Shown here piece by piece: positions 59,169 through 64,000 of a DNA stretch of 64,000 nucleotides. The translations under genes were made by a program, and so were the position numbers. Location: the NCBI GenBank assembly GCA_025331125.1, contig JAOALB010000001.1, forward strand, positions 186,001 through 250,000, given 5' to 3'. The DNA is from Mycogone perniciosa (lineage: Eukaryota; Ascomycota; Sordariomycetes; Hypocreales; Hypocreaceae). Each line of letters begins with the position of its first letter. The first letter of the stretch is position 1. Under the pieces are notes generated by a model that saw only the letters and a program-made list of their open reading frames with translations, had not been told where the DNA came from and made no database searches.

Positions 59169-60086
59169 TCATAGCTTGGGCTTGGGCTTACTGACATCCA
59201 CTGGTGTCCACCAAGGATATCCTATCGGGGCATTCTCATTTATCGTGCTCTTGAAATCGGCTTGCCTTTTTTCCATGAAGCTGCCAATACCTTCCTGGGC
59301 ATCCGGCCCCATCATAAGCTGGTGAAACATCTTGCTCTCCAATAGATGAGCCTCCTCTGGTGAGGCCGGAGTCCGGTAGAGCTGGTCCTTCATTATTGCG
59401 GTGGAAACCATGCTGACGTTGCGGGCAACTTCCTCGGCAATCCGGAGAGCTGTGGGAACAACCTCCTCTGGAGCCACAACCTCGCTGAATAAGTTGTCCA
59501 GAAGCTTGTGAGAAGCGGGATACACGGCGCCGGTAGTCACCAAGTGGAGCGCCTTGCTTGTGCCGATGAGCCGCGGGAGGAAAAAGCTGCTGCACGCCTC
59601 CAAGCAGAATCCTCTGCGGCCAAATACGAAGCCGACTTTGGCGTCCCTGCTCGCGATGCGGATATTGGCAGGCAGGGTCATGGTCATGCCGATACCGACG
59701 GCGTTGCCGTTTAGGGCAACGATGGTGGGCTTGGAGCAACGGTAGATGGCAAGGCTGACTTTGCCGCCTTGGTCGCGGTGGTGCTCGAAGTTGATGACGA
59801 AGCTACTAGGCTGCGTGGCGTTGAAGTCCATGCCAACGCAGAAGGTCTTGTTCTTCGGGTCCGAGGAGGTCAGAACGATGCACTTCACCCTCGGGTCTGT
59901 GGAGAGGAGGTCATAGGCCGCGACGAGGGAGTCGGCCATTTCTTCGGTGAAGCCATTGCGAGCTTCTGGTCGGTGAAGCTTGATGAGGATAACGGGGGTA
60001 ACCGAGCTTGAGGATGCTGGATGGTGGGAGAATTGGAGGGTGGGAAGGGTGAAGGTGTTGTAGCTGTCGGGCAGATTGGACGCCAT
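59169..60086 (-). CDS. Enoyl-CoA hydratase/isomerase family protein, probably peroxisomal
   Basis: Crotonase-fold enzyme expected to act on an enoyl-CoA in fatty-acid breakdown. A single exon of 305 residues. Oxyanion-hole regions are seen at CVGMDFNA (about 83-90) and ALNGNAVGIGMTMTLP (about 124-139). RRGFCLEACSSFFLPRLIG contains Glu 163 at the position of the catalytic acid in peroxisomal delta3-delta2-enoyl-CoA isomerases, while the second hydratase glutamate is not obvious, so isomerase-type chemistry is the better guess. The C-terminus ends in PKL, compatible with a type 1 peroxisomal targeting signal. The start MASNLPDSYNTFTLP is a natural family N-terminus. It is divergent from the Clr5 gene, with a TACGGAG direct repeat in the shared promoter. 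Confidence 0.88.
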   Translation of the reverse strand: MASNLPDSYNTFTLPTLQFSHHPASSSSVTPVILIKLHRPEARNGFTEEMADSLVAAYDLLSTDPRVKCIVLTSSDPKNKTFCVGMDFNATQPSSFVINFEHHRDQGGKVSLAIYRCSKPTIVALNGNAVGIGMTMTLPANIRIASRDAKVGFVFGRRGFCLEACSSFFLPRLIGTSKALHLVTTGAVYPASHKLLDNLFSEVVAPEEVVPTALRIAEEVARNVSMVSTAIMKDQLYRTPASPEEAHLLESKMFHQLMMGPDAQEGIGSFMEKRQADFKSTINENAPIGYPWWTPVDVSKPKPKL

Positions 60087-60643
60087 TTTGATTCAGATTA
60101 AGATGAGTGAAAAATCTTCAGGTGGATGAAACATGGCCTTGAACTTGTCTTGGGGATAGGGGATCGGGTTTAATATAACAAACCAAGTTGAATGAAGCCT
60201 GTTGGATGTTCGTACGGAGTACGGAGTACAACGCTCTGTGTAACCCGCCAATCACACGCAGTCAATGTTCTCCTGAGCTTGTCTTGCTTGTTGACAGGAC
60301 GGATGATCCGGAATCATTGTTTGAAGATATGCTGAGTTCCTCCGTACAACGGCTGGTATCCATGCATTGAGGAGTTTCCCTGTCTCTCATAATGCTACCT
60401 ACTAGTACTAATATGTTGCCATCTTGGTTACTCGTAGTACGGAGTAGTAGGGGATACGATTGCTACCCCAAGACAGTGTTCATCTGACAGTAAAAGCTGC
60501 ATTCCACACTGTTACTGACTAAGCCGCACCCGGCTAAGTCGACACCTGCCAGGGCGCCCCCAAGCCAACCATCAACACAGCTCCACAAGCCATTCCTCAA
60601 TGACCAACGACGCAGCGATGCGACCGCTGCTCCCGTCTATACC
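60087..60643. promoter_or_regulatory. Divergent promoter of hydratase/isomerase and Clr5 genes
   Basis: The 557-bp interval contains a direct tandem of TACGGAG at 60213-60228, about 130 bp upstream of the hydratase/isomerase start, and a second TACGGAGTA near 60438. AGT-rich repeats lie near 60402 and 60430. No coding signal. Confidence 0.45.
60213..60228. repeat. TACGGAG direct tandem in a divergent promoter
   Basis: Reads TACGGAGTACGGAGTA, between the hydratase/isomerase and Clr5 genes. Confidence 0.85.
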
Positions 60644-62753
60644 ATGGTATATGACTGGGATATCCACCAGGAAACATGCTATCAGCTATACATCGAAGAG
60701 GGCAGGTCCCTCGAGGACATTATGGAACACATGAGAACCGTCCACAAATTCGCACCCAGGTGAGTCATCGATGAACAATGAGGCAGTCAGTCCGTTCGTA
60801 CATTCGCTGGTGTTTGCTTCCCCGTGGCCCGTAACACAATGCACTCGTCTCCTGTCTCTGGTTCGCGGTGAAGGCATAAATAGAAATATGTCTATACGAC
60901 ATCGACTTACACGGTGAGACAGCAAACGGGCTTTTCAGACGCAGTTCCGTCGCTGGAATTTCCCATCCAAGCACAGACCTGCATATAAGAATGACCGGCT
61001 CGTGAGTCGCATCAAGGAGCTGTGGGAAAGAAATCTCGCCCAACGGGAGATGCTGCGCGTGCTGAATGAGGAGGATGGCTTCGATATCAAGCCGAGGGAG
61101 CTGATCAGGGTGCGAACGAGGAACCGGTGGCTTTTGCGGCTCCCCAACGGAGACAAGCCGAGGGCTGTTGATCCGGATGATGAGGTTGAATCCCTGGAAG
61201 ATGGGTCTTCTGCTTTGTTAGATGAGGACCCAACTATGTCTCTGCACCATGATCCAGAAGTGTCGCTGCAGCCGTTACAGCAATCCCTTTCCGTTCCTTC
61301 GCCTGAGCATCAACATGATGTCGCAGATTTTGGCGCATTGCCAGAGAACCCCGAGAAGAAGAAACGGAAGAGGAACCGAGCCACAATAGATGCTTCAGGC
61401 TTAGTCGCCCGGTTTCCATCTGAGATGACCATTGATGAAGCGCGTCTTATTCTTGGTCTGGATTTAGCCACGTACCGCAGTCTCCGCTCAACTTTTCAAC
61501 AGATTTGCCATGAAGAAGGTGTCACAAAGAAGACTATTGCAGGGCCAGATAAATGGGAAGCATCGAAAATTCGTCTCATTCATGGGATCCCCGAACTTCA
61601 GGATTTGATGTGGCCGTCGAAAGATCACCCAGAGCCAAAGAAGCTGGCGCTGGACGCCATCTGCACCGACGTTACCAAAAGGATGCGCACTCTGGAAACG
61701 CGTATGACCTTAACCGAGGCCAAAAACGCACTGGGGATCAATCCTCAGGAGTCGAGAGAGATTCGAATCGCTTTGCACAAGGTGTTGTGCAATGCTCGGT
61801 TTACTTGCAAATCCGATGCCACCCCTCAGCAATGGGAGGATTTGAAACGAGGATGGGCGGAGAGATCCGAACTGATCAGAGATATTTTGGATGGTGGAGA
61901 CGATGAACTGGATTCTCACCAAAAGGCCAGAGCCTTGGAGGTATTGGCGAGAGACGTCATGAAGCGACTACGTGATGACCGTGCTCGCAAAGACCCCAAG
62001 AAGAACCAGCAACTACATGCGAGGTCAACCGAAGCTTTGGCTCATGGCAGCGAGGATGGGAGAATTGACCAGCTGAGTCAATCACATAGCTCTCCTCTCC
62101 CAGTCACTGATCAAATGGACTTGGGCGACGCCATGACACCAAGTAACTTTGACGACATGTCTGAGGTCTCGCCTGCTTCCCATATGACGTTTAGTCCTGC
62201 TAGTAGTGCGATGGCCTCTCACTTATCTATCTCACTTCAGTCGCAAGAGTCGAGCCTTTCGGATTCTCGGGATGCGATGTCACAGCCAACTCGAGGCTTG
62301 GGACCCTCAATACCTCCAGACATGCAATTGGACCCGCAGATGGGATCGTCACTGCTGCTTGCAGCCAGCGCCGATACCTCCTTTCTGGACCAGGCGTATG
62401 GGTCTCAACAATATGGCGCTGCCGGATCCTCCACGCCGGTATTTCATCAATGCCCTCCAGTACCAACAGCAGTGTATGCCGTGTATTTACGGCTCCATCC
62501 GTCATCAAGTTTCATGGCTACTCCAACACTGTGGATAGCAACAATAAACTCTCACTCGCTGCAAGAACTTCGACAGGTCGCCGAGGAAAAGTTCCCTGGA
62601 ACTCTCTGCATGAGAGTCGAAGGTCTCGTGAAGGACCGCAACGGTGGAGAGCTGCCTCTGCCGATTGAGCAAGATCAACAGTTGGCTGCATATCTGGGGC
62701 ATCTACAAGGAGCGGCGCCAACATTTAATGTCCAGCTGGTATGGAAGCCGTAG
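60644..62753 (+). CDS. Clr5-domain protein with two internal helical repeats
   Basis: Exons 60644-60759 and 60923-62753 give 648 residues; the intron is 163 bp (GTGAGT...GACAG), long for this window. The joined N-terminus forms a complete Clr5 domain: DWDIHQETCYQLYIEEGRSL, EDIMEHMRTVHKF, then RAFQTQFRRWNFPSKHRPAY. Clr5 domains are named from a fission-yeast silencing factor and occur in many mould proteins, probably in DNA binding. After a basic stretch (KKKRKRNRATID) come two related segments at about 207-299 and 300-390, each starting MT-x-x-EA and ending with KRMR or KRLR. A disordered region follows, then a compact C-terminal part (YAVYLRLHPSSSFMATPTLW...FNVQLVWKP) that may be a small alpha/beta fold. 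Likely nuclear; the target is unknown. Confidence 0.82.
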
Positions 62754-63218
62754 TAATCTGAGTTCTTTATTAGGGAAATGTTCAAGTAAGATGGAGTTTG
62801 GTAATGGAAGGGAGGATTGGGCATTTATTTCAGTCTAGGAGCATTGCATGATTTCTTCTTCGGTCGGTCAATGGGCACTGGCACATGGTTTACGATGGAA
62901 TATGAATTTGACGACTCTTGCTTGTCTGCAGCCAAGAAGACCAAATTCTGAAGGCTGTTCATCCTTTGTATTTTTTGTGATGTGAACGGAGGAGCAAGTC
63001 CGTGGTTGCGTGATATCCAGACCTGACAAGATATATATAAGTCCACTGACGACGGGAAGCGGATAAATACAGCGGGGCACCGGATTGTAAACTTCCATTC
63101 AGCCCGTCTGCCCATTTCTTTACCTGAGCAAAACCAAGGCCAAAACGCTCGAAAAACACACCCAACTCGTCGGACGAGGCAAATTTCTCGCATGCGCGCC
63201 CTAAACGGACTGGTCTAG
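62754..63218. other. Intergenic region before D-lactate dehydrogenase
   Basis: This 465-bp gap between tandem plus-strand genes should hold the Clr5 terminator and the dehydrogenase promoter. A TATATATAA word at about 63032-63040 may be a TATA element, roughly 180 bp upstream of the ATG. No other feature was seen. Confidence 0.4.
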
Positions 63219-64000
63219 ATGTGCATGGCCTTGATGTTGACTGCACGACCAATGCTCAAGTCCGGCGCAATGGCAGCGCACCCGATGCGCCGCGGAGGAG
63301 CTCTGCAGAGCTTGGCCGCGGTAGCTCGCCCTCGAAGGATAGCTGCGGCACGACATTACGGCACGGAGATCGAGCCGGAGAGACCAAAGCCGCTGCGGCA
63401 GGGCAATGAGCAGAAGCTGGGGAGGTCGTTCCAGGGACAGGTGATGGGGAGTATTGGGGCGAGATTGAGGAGGGAGAGGGAGCATCGAGAACGGTATGAA
63501 AAGTGGAGGGATATGACGGACCCTTCGAGGAATTGGGTGGTTACTTTCCGTGAGTTTGAATTGAGAGTTGAAGAACGGAGCTGTGTGTGACCTGTGGGAC
63601 TGACGTACTCTCCCCGGTGTGTGTGTGCAGTCTTCTTGTCAAGTGTTGGAATCGCATATTGGCTGGGGACTTATTGGCCGCGAGAACCGGAACCGAATTC
63701 AACATTGCCACTCTCCAAGACGAGGGCACCGTCACATAACACGAAATTGGAGAACATGCAGGCTGCGTGGGCGGATTTTGTCAAAATCGTGGGCAAGGAG
63801 AATGTGAGCACGCAGGAGAACGATTTGGATTCTCACACCACCTCAAATTGGTCAACACACCAGCCGAAGCCTGACGAGCGACCATTCTGCGTGGTGTATC
63901 CGAGCACGACGGAGGAGGTGTCGGAGGTCATGAAGATTTGCCACAAAAGGAAAATTCCCGTCATTGGATACAGTGGAGGAACCAGCCTGGAGGGACACTT
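63219..64000 (+). CDS. D-lactate dehydrogenase (cytochrome), mitochondrial, 5' part
   Basis: FAD-linked enzyme that oxidises D-lactate to pyruvate and passes electrons to cytochrome c. Only the first part is in the window: exon 63219-63549, an 81-bp intron (63550-63630, GTGAGT...TGCAG) and exon 63631 to the edge, about 233 codons. The N-terminus is Arg/Ala-rich without acidic residues for about 45 residues, as expected of a mitochondrial presequence. A hydrophobic segment after the intron (FLSSVGIAYWLGTYW) could anchor it to the inner membrane. The start of the FAD-binding domain is clear: VVYPSTTEEVSEVMKICHK and VIGYSGGTSLEGHF. A second ATG at 63225 is possible. A D-2-hydroxyglutarate dehydrogenase is the alternative but fits less well. 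Confidence 0.88.

Noticed and set aside
1..64000. tRNA, 5S rRNA or CRISPR-like features
   Set aside because: Eye search for B-box words (GGTTCGAATCC type), conserved 5S starts and regularly spaced repeats found nothing credible; a covariance-model scan would be decisive.

Overview
The window reads as nuclear DNA of a filamentous ascomycete (Pezizomycotina; Sordariomycetes is my best guess, and I cannot name a species). The evidence is short GT-AG introns of about 58-81 bp, one of 163 bp, with CTNAC-type branch sites just before the acceptors; protein families typical of mould fungi (a Clr5-domain protein, a Cps1-like GT2 synthase, a Kin4/KfsA-type kinase, a SPRY protein with a proline-rich N-terminus); and CT-rich leaders. 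No bacterial-style operons, transposons, tRNA, rRNA or CRISPR arrays were recognised.

Layout. Bases 1-7051 hold no recognised gene apart from a doubtful short ORF at 4688. A compact block follows at 7.05-27.3 kb: SAM37/metaxin-like (+), PIG-U (-), pescadillo/NOP7 (+), an RRN9-like Pol I factor (+), PP4 regulatory subunit R2 (-), a SPRY protein (-), a CAX-type Ca2+/H+ exchanger (-) and a Kin4-like kinase (-). After 3.6 kb without a gene come GWT1 (-) and a conserved-looking hypothetical gene (+) at 30.9-34.4 kb. Then 7.0 kb is empty, the GT2 polysaccharide synthase (-) lies at 41.4-43.2 kb, and 13.2 kb holds nothing convincing except one possible small gene at 51.8-52.4 kb. The right end carries a Ser/Thr-rich coiled-coil protein (+), a peroxisomal enoyl-CoA hydratase/isomerase (-), a Clr5 protein (+) and the 5' part of a D-lactate dehydrogenase (+) cut by the window edge.

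Functional themes. Most genes are housekeeping. PIG-U (GPI transamidase) and GWT1 (inositol acylation) act early and late in the same ER GPI-anchor pathway; together with the GT2 synthase they point to cell-surface biogenesis. NOP7 (60S assembly) and the RRN9-like factor (rDNA transcription) are tandem neighbours, and a PAC-like box lies upstream of NOP7. SAM37 and the D-lactate dehydrogenase are mitochondrial. The kinase and PP4-R2 are signalling genes. None of this forms a recognisable secondary-metabolite or defence cluster.

The strongest unexplained signal is a dispersed heptamer, TACGGAG (complement CTCCGTA), seen about 35 times as TACGGAGTA-like words. It occurs singly, in direct tandem, and as perfect 18-bp palindromes with a CGG-N6-CCG core. 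Every copy I noticed lies outside the gene models. The second signal is the 13.2-kb divergent intergenic region between the GT2 gene and the gene at 56458, which is neither AT-rich in the way repeat-mutated DNA usually is nor occupied by transposon ORFs. All gene models come from reading alone; exon junctions were checked for reading phase but not against transcripts.
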